Below, piece after piece: positions 8,130-15,616 of a stretch of DNA of 64,000 nucleotides. The position numbers were made by a program, and so were the translations under genes. Where the stretch lies: assembly GCA_013289795.1 (NCBI GenBank), contig JABCZH010000008.1, positions 62,001-126,000 of the forward strand, written 5' to 3'. The notes below the pieces were generated by a model. That model was not told the DNA's origin and searched no databases. It saw nothing but the letters and a program-made list of their open reading frames with translations. This stretch comes from Acidobacteriota bacterium. Its GTDB lineage: Bacteria; Acidobacteriota; Terriglobia; Terriglobales; Acidobacteriaceae. Positions within the stretch are counted from its first letter, which is position 1. Each line of letters starts with the position of its first letter.

Positions 8130-8792
8130 ATGGCGGTTTATCTGTATAACTTGCTGTTCTCGCTGACCGGTACAGATTACACTCTCGGCCGCTTTACGCA
8201 ATTCAATGCTTCCATCGTGAACCCGACAATTTCGAACCAATCTTGCGGGTGGTTTACGTATCTGAACGCTGGTGTCCCACCCGGTTTTGGCGACTGGTAC
8301 ACTCCGATCACTACCGCTCTCGCCCCGGGGTCGTGGGGCGATTGCGTCCAGGACACAGGCAGCCTGTCGGTGGACCCCGGAGACTATTTGCTGATGCGGG
8401 TCGCGTCGCTGGATGCCAACGCGGGAAACTATCTGGTTCGGGTTACCGGCGTGTTTGGGCGGGGCACCAGCCAAGTCGTGGTTGGGGGCGACGATCTTCA
8501 GTCCCCGTTGCAGATGAATACGGCCACCACGCCAAACACTAATCCGCGGGCGGTGATCGATGTGGATGGGACCTCGGGAGGCAGTTGGCCGGGGCCTATC
8601 GCTAGTGATACGTCCTGGGTGAGTTGGCTGGGCGCGGCTCATACGCCAGCGAACGATGCTGCCAACGATTACACCCTCAATGTCGGGGTCTGCGTCTATG
8701 TTGGGGGCGCTTACTACACCTTTGGGAGAGATCCTCGCATGCACGTGCGTGGAAACATGGTTCGTCACAAACACGACGATTGTGCAGCCTGA
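8130..8792 (+). CDS. hypothetical protein
   Basis: A 220-residue protein with a good start (GGAGGAAC seven bases before the ATG). It has no signal peptide or membrane helix. Its composition is rich in Gly, Thr, Asn and aromatic residues, suggesting a beta-rich fold: VNPTISNQSCGWFTYLNAG, then SLSVDPGDYLLMRVASLDA and a C-terminal VCVYVGGAYYTFGRDPRMHV. The end faintly recalls the AidA/PixA inclusion-body family ending, but this is too weak to call. It lies 106 bases downstream of the kinase-TPR gene on the same strand. Unrecognised. Confidence 0.7.
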   Translation: MAVYLYNLLFSLTGTDYTLGRFTQFNASIVNPTISNQSCGWFTYLNAGVPPGFGDWYTPITTALAPGSWGDCVQDTGSLSVDPGDYLLMRVASLDANAGNYLVRVTGVFGRGTSQVVVGGDDLQSPLQMNTATTPNTNPRAVIDVDGTSGGSWPGPIASDTSWVSWLGAAHTPANDAANDYTLNVGVCVYVGGAYYTFGRDPRMHVRGNMVRHKHDDCAA

Positions 8793-8860
8793 AGAGTTGC
8801 GATGTCGAGGCCGCTGGGGATTCCCGGCGGCCCTTGTTATTTCCGGCTGCTCTGCTATCT

Positions 8861-9079
8861 CTAGCAAATGCAATCTGGCCGCTCACCGCGTCTCGAGGTG
8901 TGTCCGGCCGCCATCATGCTGAACAGATGCTGCTCAAAACTCACGCAGGGATCTTGCGCAAAGCGGTCAGGATAGGAACTCAGGGCCAGCAGATAATTGT
9001 CAATTTCCTGCTGCACTTCGCGACGGCGGCTGGTTTCCGTGTCGCTCAAACTTTCCGGCTGGTACTTATGGGTCTTCAT
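8861..9079 (-). CDS. small conserved hypothetical protein
   Basis: A 72-residue protein beginning MKTHKYQPESLSDTE and containing REVQQEIDNYLLALSSYPDRFAQDP followed by SFEQHLFSM. It is acidic, helical and lacks a signal sequence. A good ribosome site (GGGAGAGG) lies five bases upstream of the ATG at 9079 on the minus strand, which is why I keep it despite its size. The EIDNYLLAL-SYPDRFA stretch looks like one I have seen in small acidobacterial proteins; function unknown. Confidence 0.65.
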   Translation of the reverse strand: MKTHKYQPESLSDTETSRRREVQQEIDNYLLALSSYPDRFAQDPCVSFEQHLFSMMAAGHTSRRGERPDCIC

Positions 9080-9201
9080 CTACCTCTCCCTGGAGTTCGG
9101 GAAGTTCCCGCGTTGTTCGTCTACAGGGGAACCTGGGTCTCGCATTAGAAACTCGGGGAGAGGTAAGGCTATGACCAGTTGGAAAAGGTGTAAATGGCAC
9201 C

Positions 9202-9232
9202 TTCGTGCTACAGGGGCTTCCTGTAGCACGAA
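9202..9232. repeat. 13-bp perfect palindrome
   Basis: TTCGTGCTACAGG (9202-9214) pairs with CCTGTAGCACGAA (9220-9232) around a 5-base loop. It lies 14 bases beyond the DinB stop codon. No T-run follows on either strand, so it is not a standard terminator. It may be a REP-like intergenic palindrome or an RNA 3'-end stabiliser. Confidence 0.7.
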
Positions 9233-9246
9233 AGCGCGATACCAGC

Positions 9247-9810
9247 CTAACGGCTGGCTGGAGGAACGATGCCGTTCATCCGCAAATACTCCACCATCTG
9301 GCCATAGTGGTCAAAACAATGGCCTACGACCAGCGTGGCCATGCCCAGCCGCGTAGTTTTGCTGTCTCCGAAGGGGAACTTGATGGGATCGGTCATATTC
9401 TTCTCGTTCACCGAGCTCACGGCCTTGTGGGCGTAGGCAAACGAATCCTTTAGAAACTTCATGATGTCGGCCTTACTGGTGATGGAGTCCGGTCCGTTCT
9501 CGCCGCCCAACTCAACCGGAGGCTTTTCCACCAGGATCGATGCCCCGATGATGTAATTGACCGCCGCGACATGTTTCACCTGCTGGGCGAAGGTACGCAC
9601 GCCCTTGAACTCGCCGCCAGTGGGGGCAAACGAATACTTGTCCTCCGGCATGGCCTCGGCAGCGGGAACAAACTCGCCTTCCACGCCGCGGACGGCATGA
9701 TCCAATACCTGGGAAACCGTGTGATCTTCCGTTTTTGCCATCTGGGCAAACGCCAAGCCGCTGCATGCTAAAAGCACGACAAATCCAAGTACCCAACGCA
9801 TCTGGTGCAT
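9247..9810 (-). CDS. exported DinB-family protein
   Basis: A 187-residue protein with an N-terminal signal peptide (MRWVLGFVVLLACSGLAFAQ). It continues as a DinB/YfiT-type four-helix bundle: SQVLDHAVRGVEGEFVPAAE, TFAQQVKHVAAVNYIIGAS and GMATLVVGHCFDHYGQMVEYLR. The three spaced histidines (in LDHAV, VKHVA and FDHYGQ) fit the family's metal site. DinB-like proteins include thiol-dependent metalloenzymes such as bacillithiol transferases; exported forms are common in Acidobacteriota and uncharacterised. The start at 9810 has AGGAG six bases upstream. Confidence 0.85.
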   Translation of the reverse strand: MHQMRWVLGFVVLLACSGLAFAQMAKTEDHTVSQVLDHAVRGVEGEFVPAAEAMPEDKYSFAPTGGEFKGVRTFAQQVKHVAAVNYIIGASILVEKPPVELGGENGPDSITSKADIMKFLKDSFAYAHKAVSSVNEKNMTDPIKFPFGDSKTTRLGMATLVVGHCFDHYGQMVEYLRMNGIVPPASR

Positions 9811-9887
9811 GAGATTCTCCTGAGAAGCAAAGTTGTGGATGAAAGAAGTCCGAAGGAATTAAACCACAATACGAGGAAATGAGTTGG

Positions 9888-11159
9888 TTAATCGCGTACC
9901 ACGGCCGGCTCCAGTGCCAGTTCATGCGAAGTTAGGCGGTACCGTCGGACCGCCAGCAGGCCGGCTACCATGGCAAATGCCGAGCACAGTAAGGCGGTCG
10001 GCACTCCCACTTTGTTGGCGACTGCACCCCACAATGCGCTGCCAATCGCCATCCCGCCCTGCAGCACCAGCAGGTAGACCGACAAGGTCCGCGCCCGCAG
10101 GAACGATGGCGCCATGGTCTGCGCCGCTACGTTGAGGCACGCCAGAATCCCAATCCACGCCGTGCCGCTGAGAAACAAGATCAGACTCAGCCCGCCGAAG
10201 TTGTGGATCTGTCCGGCGGCAAATGTCATGGTGGCAAACAACACAATCGCGAAGGCAACGACTCCGTCCACCGAGAGCCGGGTGCGTAACCGGTGCAGCA
10301 CGGACGCTCCTGCCAGGGCACCCAGCCCGAAGAATCCCAACAACAACCCGTATCCGCTGGCTCCGTGCGGACGCGCCACCAGCGGCAGCAACGCCAGCAG
10401 CGCACTCGCCCCCAGGCTGAATGCTCCGGTGCGAATCAGTACGCAGCGCACCACCGGCGCGCCCCGCACATAACGCAGACCGGTCAGAATCGCGTCACTT
10501 ACCCGGCCGGTTTCCATGTCCGCGAGATGAGGGCGCTTCCAGCGGTACAAAAAGAAGATCACGCCAAAGAACGATGCTGCATTCAGCAGGAAGGCCACTC
10601 CCGAACCGGCAACGGCGATCACCATTCCACCCAGTGCCGGCCCCACTGCGCGCGCTACGTTGAATCCCACGGAGTTCAGGGCTACTGCCGGGGCGTGTTG
10701 CGGCGGTGAAACCACTTCCGGCGTGATTGCCTGCCATGCTGGATCGTTCATCACGGCGCCGATCCCCAGCAGGAAAGTAAACGCCAGCAGCACCCACGGG
10801 GTCACGCTGCGCGTGAGACTCATGATCCCCAGCGCAGCCGCCGCGACGACCATCCATCCTTGCGTGATAAGCAAAAGCCGCCGCCGGTCCACCATGTCAG
10901 CCAACGCCCCGGCAGGCAGGATCACCAGAAACACCGGCAGCATTGCCGCTGCCTGCACCAGGCTCACCATCAGTGGAGACATCGTCAGCTGCGTCATCAG
11001 CCAGCCGGCGCCAACGTTTTGCATCCAAGTTCCGGTGTAGGAAATCACTGCCGCCAACCACAGCGAGCGGAACAGCGGCTCACGCAACGGCGCCCACGGA
11101 GAACCGTTCTGGCGCTTCGTCAGGTTGGCCGGTATCGAGGTGTTGATCATGTCGGCCAT
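9888..11159 (-). CDS. MFS transporter, EntS-like (MFS_3) group
   Basis: A 423-residue inner-membrane exporter with about 12 helices. N-terminal landmarks are REPLFRSLWLAAVISYTGTWMQNVGAGWLM and the loop motif GALADMVDRRRLLL. This start resembles the enterobactin exporter-like MFS_3 group; the substrate cannot be inferred. The preferred ATG at 11159 is one base from the stop of the upstream APC permease gene (TGATATG), which implies translational coupling. A longer in-frame reading would overlap the permease gene and is unlikely. Confidence 0.88.
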   Translation of the reverse strand: MADMINTSIPANLTKRQNGSPWAPLREPLFRSLWLAAVISYTGTWMQNVGAGWLMTQLTMSPLMVSLVQAAAMLPVFLVILPAGALADMVDRRRLLLITQGWMVVAAAALGIMSLTRSVTPWVLLAFTFLLGIGAVMNDPAWQAITPEVVSPPQHAPAVALNSVGFNVARAVGPALGGMVIAVAGSGVAFLLNAASFFGVIFFLYRWKRPHLADMETGRVSDAILTGLRYVRGAPVVRCVLIRTGAFSLGASALLALLPLVARPHGASGYGLLLGFFGLGALAGASVLHRLRTRLSVDGVVAFAIVLFATMTFAAGQIHNFGGLSLILFLSGTAWIGILACLNVAAQTMAPSFLRARTLSVYLLVLQGGMAIGSALWGAVANKVGVPTALLCSAFAMVAGLLAVRRYRLTSHELALEPAVVRD

Positions 11160-11160
11160 A

Positions 11161-12624
11161 TCAGTTGCTTGACACTCCCTGAACGCCGAATGGCCACTCA
11201 CGATTCCGCCATGACCGTACCAAATAAATCGCAATCCCGCTCACCAGAATCACCAGCGCGTAGCGAATCTGCTTCATCGAATTCGTGCGTGACACAAGAA
11301 TAAAGACGAAACCCACCGACGCCATCAGCGCCGGTAAAGGATACAGCCACATCCGAAACGGCCGCGGCAGATCGGGCCGTCGAATGCGCAACACCATGAG
11401 CCCAATCGCCTGCGTCAAGAATTGCAACATGATGCGAATCACCACCAGGCCGGCGATCACATCGGCCAGAGAAAAGAAGCAAAACAGCAGCGCAACTCCA
11501 CCCAAAGCCAGCAGCGACACGTGAGGAAACAAGTATTGCGGATGTACCCTGGCAAATACGCGAAAATAATTGCCGTCCAGTGCGGCGGCGTACGGTACCC
11601 GCGAGTAACTGAGCATGACCGAGAAAACTGAAGCGAATGCCGTCCACATCACAAGTGCCGTCACCAGTGCGGCTGCCCACGGCCCATATACCTTTCGCAT
11701 AAAAATAGACGCCACGTACAAGCCGCTATTCGAGTGCGAGGAAACAGATATTTCCTGCCACGGAATCACCCCCAGAACGCTGAGGTTCATCAGCAAATAT
11801 AGACAGGCGATGAGCGAAATGGATAGCAGCAACGCGCGCGGAATGGTCTTTCCAGGGTCTTCCACCTCATCGCCGATGAAGCACACGTTGTAATAGCCCC
11901 AATAGGTGTAGGTCGCCATCAGGCTGGCGGAGCCGAGTCCCAGGAACAAGCTGCGCGATGGAGTGAACGCGCCGGGCGGAATATGAAACGCGAGCGCAGG
12001 GTTGAAGTGCGTCAGCCCCGCAACGATGATCCACACAATAGTCCCCACCGACCCAACCCACAAAACCTTCGACAACCAACCGATGCGGGTGATCTTGCGA
12101 TAAAGCAGCACCACTGCAAGTATCACGACCCCCAGGGCGACGAACGTGGCCCCCGAAACCAGCCAGCTCAATTGCATGGTTCCTACAATCGGCAAGCGCA
12201 GGCTCCAGTTGTGCACCGCAAATTGGTGTTCGAGTCCGGGCCAGAAGTACGAGGCATACCCCGCCAGTCCGATCGCGCCCGTGGCAATCGACATCGGCGC
12301 GCTGAACGATAGCTGCCAGATGAACAGAAATGAAATCAGCCTGCCCAGGCGGTCGGGACCATAAATTTCCCGCAGATAGTTGTACGACCCGCCGGACCGT
12401 GGCATGGCAGCGCCCAGTTCCGCCCACACCATTCCGTCGCACACCGCGAAGACCGCGCCTAGAATCCAGCCCAGCATCGATTGTGGGCCGCCCAGCGCGC
12501 CCACAATCAGCGGGAGCGTGATAAAGGGCCCCACGCCGATCATCTCAATCATGTTGAGAGCGGTGGCGCTCCCCAGCCCCACTCCGCGAATCAGTTGAGG
12601 CCCGGACCTGGAAGAAGATGTCAT
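11161..12624 (-). CDS. APC-superfamily amino acid permease
   Basis: A 487-residue membrane transporter with about 12-14 helices. The N-terminal LIRGVGLGSATALNMIEMIGVGPFITLPLIVGALGG contains the helix-1 GxG substrate-site pattern of the amino acid/polyamine/organocation superfamily. Later motifs are AELGAAMPRSGGSYNYLREIYG, the family's A(E)L...P.sGG.Y signature, and GDEVEDPGKTIPRA. It imports or exchanges amino acids or related amines; specificity is unknown. It is the first gene of a two-gene unit with the MFS exporter. Confidence 0.9.
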   Translation of the reverse strand: MTSSSRSGPQLIRGVGLGSATALNMIEMIGVGPFITLPLIVGALGGPQSMLGWILGAVFAVCDGMVWAELGAAMPRSGGSYNYLREIYGPDRLGRLISFLFIWQLSFSAPMSIATGAIGLAGYASYFWPGLEHQFAVHNWSLRLPIVGTMQLSWLVSGATFVALGVVILAVVLLYRKITRIGWLSKVLWVGSVGTIVWIIVAGLTHFNPALAFHIPPGAFTPSRSLFLGLGSASLMATYTYWGYYNVCFIGDEVEDPGKTIPRALLLSISLIACLYLLMNLSVLGVIPWQEISVSSHSNSGLYVASIFMRKVYGPWAAALVTALVMWTAFASVFSVMLSYSRVPYAAALDGNYFRVFARVHPQYLFPHVSLLALGGVALLFCFFSLADVIAGLVVIRIMLQFLTQAIGLMVLRIRRPDLPRPFRMWLYPLPALMASVGFVFILVSRTNSMKQIRYALVILVSGIAIYLVRSWRNREWPFGVQGVSSN

Positions 12625-12727
12625 CTGAGAACTGAGAACTGAAAACCGAGAACTGGTTTGTTTATCTTTGCGATCCTTGCGAAAGCCTTTGCGTCCTTTG
12701 CGGCTAGCCTTTGATCGAGAAGCATCC
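12625..12727. other. gene-free spacer with short direct repeats
   Basis: The spacer between the permease and PIG-L genes holds repeated GAGAACTGA-type units followed by TTTGCG-rich repeats (TTTGCGATCC, TTTGCGTCC, TTTGCGGC). I see no promoter or hairpin that stands out. Confidence 0.5.
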
Positions 12728-15472
12728 CTACTTCGCAGCCAACAAATTCACATACAGCCGTATCGCTCCCGGCACACCAGCAGGTAGCTGCCTAAAAAAT
12801 GCATACCCCGCATAAATGTAAGTGCCTTTGCCATATCGTGCCCGCAGCAATCCACCCTTCTGCTCCGCTTCGCCCGGGTCATGGGACGACAATAGTGGCT
12901 TGAACTGGTTGTCCCACTGATCCATGAAGTACAGCCCGCGCTCCTGCACCCAGCCGTCGAAGTCCCTCGAAGTAATTTCATTTGGCGTATGAAACACTCC
13001 ATCTTCCGGTGCCAGAATCTGCACCGGCGTCTCTTCCACCGTGACCCGCGCCCGGCTGATTTGCGCATGGAAGGGAGTGAAGTTGCCCTTATTGAAATCC
13101 GCGGCGCTGGCGTTGTATTGCACGATCAGCGTGCCCCCGGCGAAAACGTAATCCAGCAGCTTCTTGTTGTTGTCGGCTATTTCTTTCTGTGTGTCATAGG
13201 CCCGAATCCCGAGAACGATCGTCCCGTACCGGCTCAAGTCTTCATGAGCCAGTCTCTCAGCCGCGATCACCGTAACGTCCATCCCGATCTGCTTGAGCAC
13301 GGTCGGAATGTCATCGCCCGGGCCCATGATGTAACCGAGCTTCAATCCCGCGGGAACGTTAACGTCTACCACACTCACGCGTTGCACGGCTGGCTGGTAA
13401 TAGTAAAAGGTGTTGAGGTCCTCGCGCGTGACCACGCTGTACCCCTCGCCGTACTTATTGCCTCCAGCGTCGAACACGGCGCGAATCTGGGTTCGTGACT
13501 CCGTCAATCCATCGTGGAACACCTTGAACTCCGCTTCCTGCTTTTCGCCGCTCTGCTGGAACTTCAACACTGTGCTGGCTGGCTCGGAGCGCCATCCCGC
13601 GGGCACTTCCACACGCAGAGTGCCTTGGGCAGTTGCCGGCAGGTTGCTGGACACAGCCACCTTGACCCTGCAGACTGCGTCTCCGTGGGTGGGGATGACT
13701 TGCGCTCCCGGCTCCAGCATCACTGAGAAAGCCGGTGCCACCGCCAGCGCCCGCTCCACTTCGCCCGCCGTTGGCTCCTTGTAGCGGACCATCACCACTG
13801 CGTGTGCCACGCCAGGCCTGCCATTCAAGATGTAGTTCGCGTGGGCTCGCAAAGAAGGCGGCGGGAAGGGAAGCGTCACATATCGTGGATCGTCAATGGT
13901 GTTGATCGCATCTCTCTCCGGATCATCGCGATGCCAATAGGGCCGCGTATATTGGGCATCTTTCGCGACTGTGACGCGGAAGGTGGTGGCCGCATACGAG
14001 TTGCGTTTCGTGGCGCTCCAACCCGGCGGCATATCCAGAACTACGTCTTTGAGATCGACGTTTACTTTGCTGGAGAATCGCGCCGTCACGTCAAAGGTCT
14101 GTCCCGGCACGGCCATGAAAGCGGTGTCGGCATTGTCTGCCACGGGCTCGTCCGCGTTCGCGTGAAATGCCACGCCCAACGCCAGATTGGCAGCCTCGTC
14201 TAACTGATCTGCCTTGGTCAGGAGTTCTGTCCGCAACTCGGCTTTGGTAGCGTCGGTGAGCGGATAGGTCTTCAACAGATCGATGGTCCTGCGCGTAGCT
14301 TCCAATCCCGCCAGCAGCGGTCCGGCGGCGCTGCCCGGATCATGATCCGCCGCCGCCTTCGCCTCCGCGATATCGCCCTGTATTTCGACGAGCGCCGGCC
14401 TCAGAAACGGAGCCCGGACCGCTTCACGTCCGATCCCCATCGCCAGACCTGGCAAGCTGGTGTCGATTCCATCGAAGAAATCCTGTTCGTGCGCAGCCTT
14501 GTCGCCTGCGGGTGGCAGCACCGAATCCGCCAGCTTGTAGAACGCGTAATGCTGCCCGGAATCGACCGACCACCCGCCTGCTCCCTGCGAAAGCTGGTGC
14601 TTCAATCCCTGCATGGCGAATTGAATGAATGACATTCCCAACGCAGGGCTGGCGTCGCCCGTACTCAATTTCACTGTATAGTTCTCATCTGCGCACGTCG
14701 TCGCCCCAAACCCGCAGACATTACCGATGTAAAACTTCTTCGGCTGCCACGGCTGCAAACCCTCTTTTATCTGATCTGGAAAACGCTGCGGGTCGGCCGC
14801 CGCGCGAAACGCCTCTCGCGCAAGAATGCTCGATGCCTGATGATGTCCATGGCCGTCCCGCTCCGTCCCCGAAAACCGTGCCACCAGTACATCCGGCCGG
14901 AAGGTTCGGATCACGCGCACCAAATCACCCAGGGCAATGTCGTGTCCTTGCCATTTCTGGAATGTCTCATCCGCGTTCTTGGAAAAGCCGAAGTCCGCAA
15001 CTCGCGTGAACCGCTGGTCGATTCCGTAGTACCGGTCCGCGGCCGTGACCTCCAAAGTACGCAGCACGCCCAGCACGTCGAACAGATTGCTGCCGATTTT
15101 GTTCTGACCGCCCTCTCCACGATTCAACGTCTGCAACAACACCGTCGCGCCTTTGCCGCGAGATTCCAATGTCAGCATCCCGCCGTCTTCGTCATCAGGA
15201 TGCGCCACCACCTGCATCAACCGCGCCGTCGTCCCTAACCGCAGCAGCATCTCTTGCAGGCCAGCTGTTCCGCTGTCCTGGGGCAAAGGCTGGACTGGAT
15301 CGTCGGCTTTCGCCGGGTCGGGCGCTCCCGAGGCTCCGCATAGCAGGAGCACTAACGATAGTGTCACCACAAATCGCATGAAAAGAAGGCCCAGCCGCAC
15401 CGGGTTGCGCCCAAAGGGATCGCCAAAATTCATCATATAGAAGGGATTGTTCTGCTCGCGGATGGGAGGCAA
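12728..15472 (-). CDS. secreted PIG-L (LmbE-like) family deacetylase, large form
   Basis: About 914 residues from a TTG start with AGGA upstream, or about 883 from the ATG that begins MRFVVTLSLVLLLCGASGA, a clear signal peptide. The PIG-L/LmbE zinc deacetylase domain follows: VVAHPDDEDGG carries the metal-binding HPDDE motif, then GEGGQN and later HGHHQAS. This family removes acetyl groups from N-acetylglucosaminyl compounds. The C-terminal two-thirds contain beta-sandwich regions (LDMPPGWSATK, VEVPAGWRSEP) and a glutamine-amidotransferase-like region (GTIVLGIRAYDTQKEIADNN). Such long exported forms probably act on polysaccharides or glycoconjugates outside the cytoplasm. The start is not fixed. 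Confidence 0.88.
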   Translation of the reverse strand: MPPIREQNNPFYMMNFGDPFGRNPVRLGLLFMRFVVTLSLVLLLCGASGAPDPAKADDPVQPLPQDSGTAGLQEMLLRLGTTARLMQVVAHPDDEDGGMLTLESRGKGATVLLQTLNRGEGGQNKIGSNLFDVLGVLRTLEVTAADRYYGIDQRFTRVADFGFSKNADETFQKWQGHDIALGDLVRVIRTFRPDVLVARFSGTERDGHGHHQASSILAREAFRAAADPQRFPDQIKEGLQPWQPKKFYIGNVCGFGATTCADENYTVKLSTGDASPALGMSFIQFAMQGLKHQLSQGAGGWSVDSGQHYAFYKLADSVLPPAGDKAAHEQDFFDGIDTSLPGLAMGIGREAVRAPFLRPALVEIQGDIAEAKAAADHDPGSAAGPLLAGLEATRRTIDLLKTYPLTDATKAELRTELLTKADQLDEAANLALGVAFHANADEPVADNADTAFMAVPGQTFDVTARFSSKVNVDLKDVVLDMPPGWSATKRNSYAATTFRVTVAKDAQYTRPYWHRDDPERDAINTIDDPRYVTLPFPPPSLRAHANYILNGRPGVAHAVVMVRYKEPTAGEVERALAVAPAFSVMLEPGAQVIPTHGDAVCRVKVAVSSNLPATAQGTLRVEVPAGWRSEPASTVLKFQQSGEKQEAEFKVFHDGLTESRTQIRAVFDAGGNKYGEGYSVVTREDLNTFYYYQPAVQRVSVVDVNVPAGLKLGYIMGPGDDIPTVLKQIGMDVTVIAAERLAHEDLSRYGTIVLGIRAYDTQKEIADNNKKLLDYVFAGGTLIVQYNASAADFNKGNFTPFHAQISRARVTVEETPVQILAPEDGVFHTPNEITSRDFDGWVQERGLYFMDQWDNQFKPLLSSHDPGEAEQKGGLLRARYGKGTYIYAGYAFFRQLPAGVPGAIRLYVNLLAAK

Positions 15473-15539
15473 AGTTTTTCCTGGTACCTGTTCCTGTTCG
15501 ACTCACCCTGCCTTAGAAGGATAGCTGATGTGAACAGCT

Positions 15540-15612
15540 TTTGGCCGTTGGCTCTTAGCAAAACCTGACGGGTGGCTTAGGGCCAAGAGCTAAGAGCTAA
15601 TGGCCAAGAGCC
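15540..15612. repeat. cluster of inverted and direct repeats between genes
   Basis: GGCTCTTAGC recurs in inverted form as GCTAAGAGC, and GGCCAAGAGC occurs twice directly. The block can fold into a hairpin just beyond the stop codon of the second kinase gene. It may stabilise or end that transcript, but it lacks a T-run. Confidence 0.5.
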
Positions 15613-15616
15613 GCTG

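Noticed and set aside
9202-9232. A rho-independent terminator for the DinB gene
   Set aside because: Neither strand has the T-run required after the stem.
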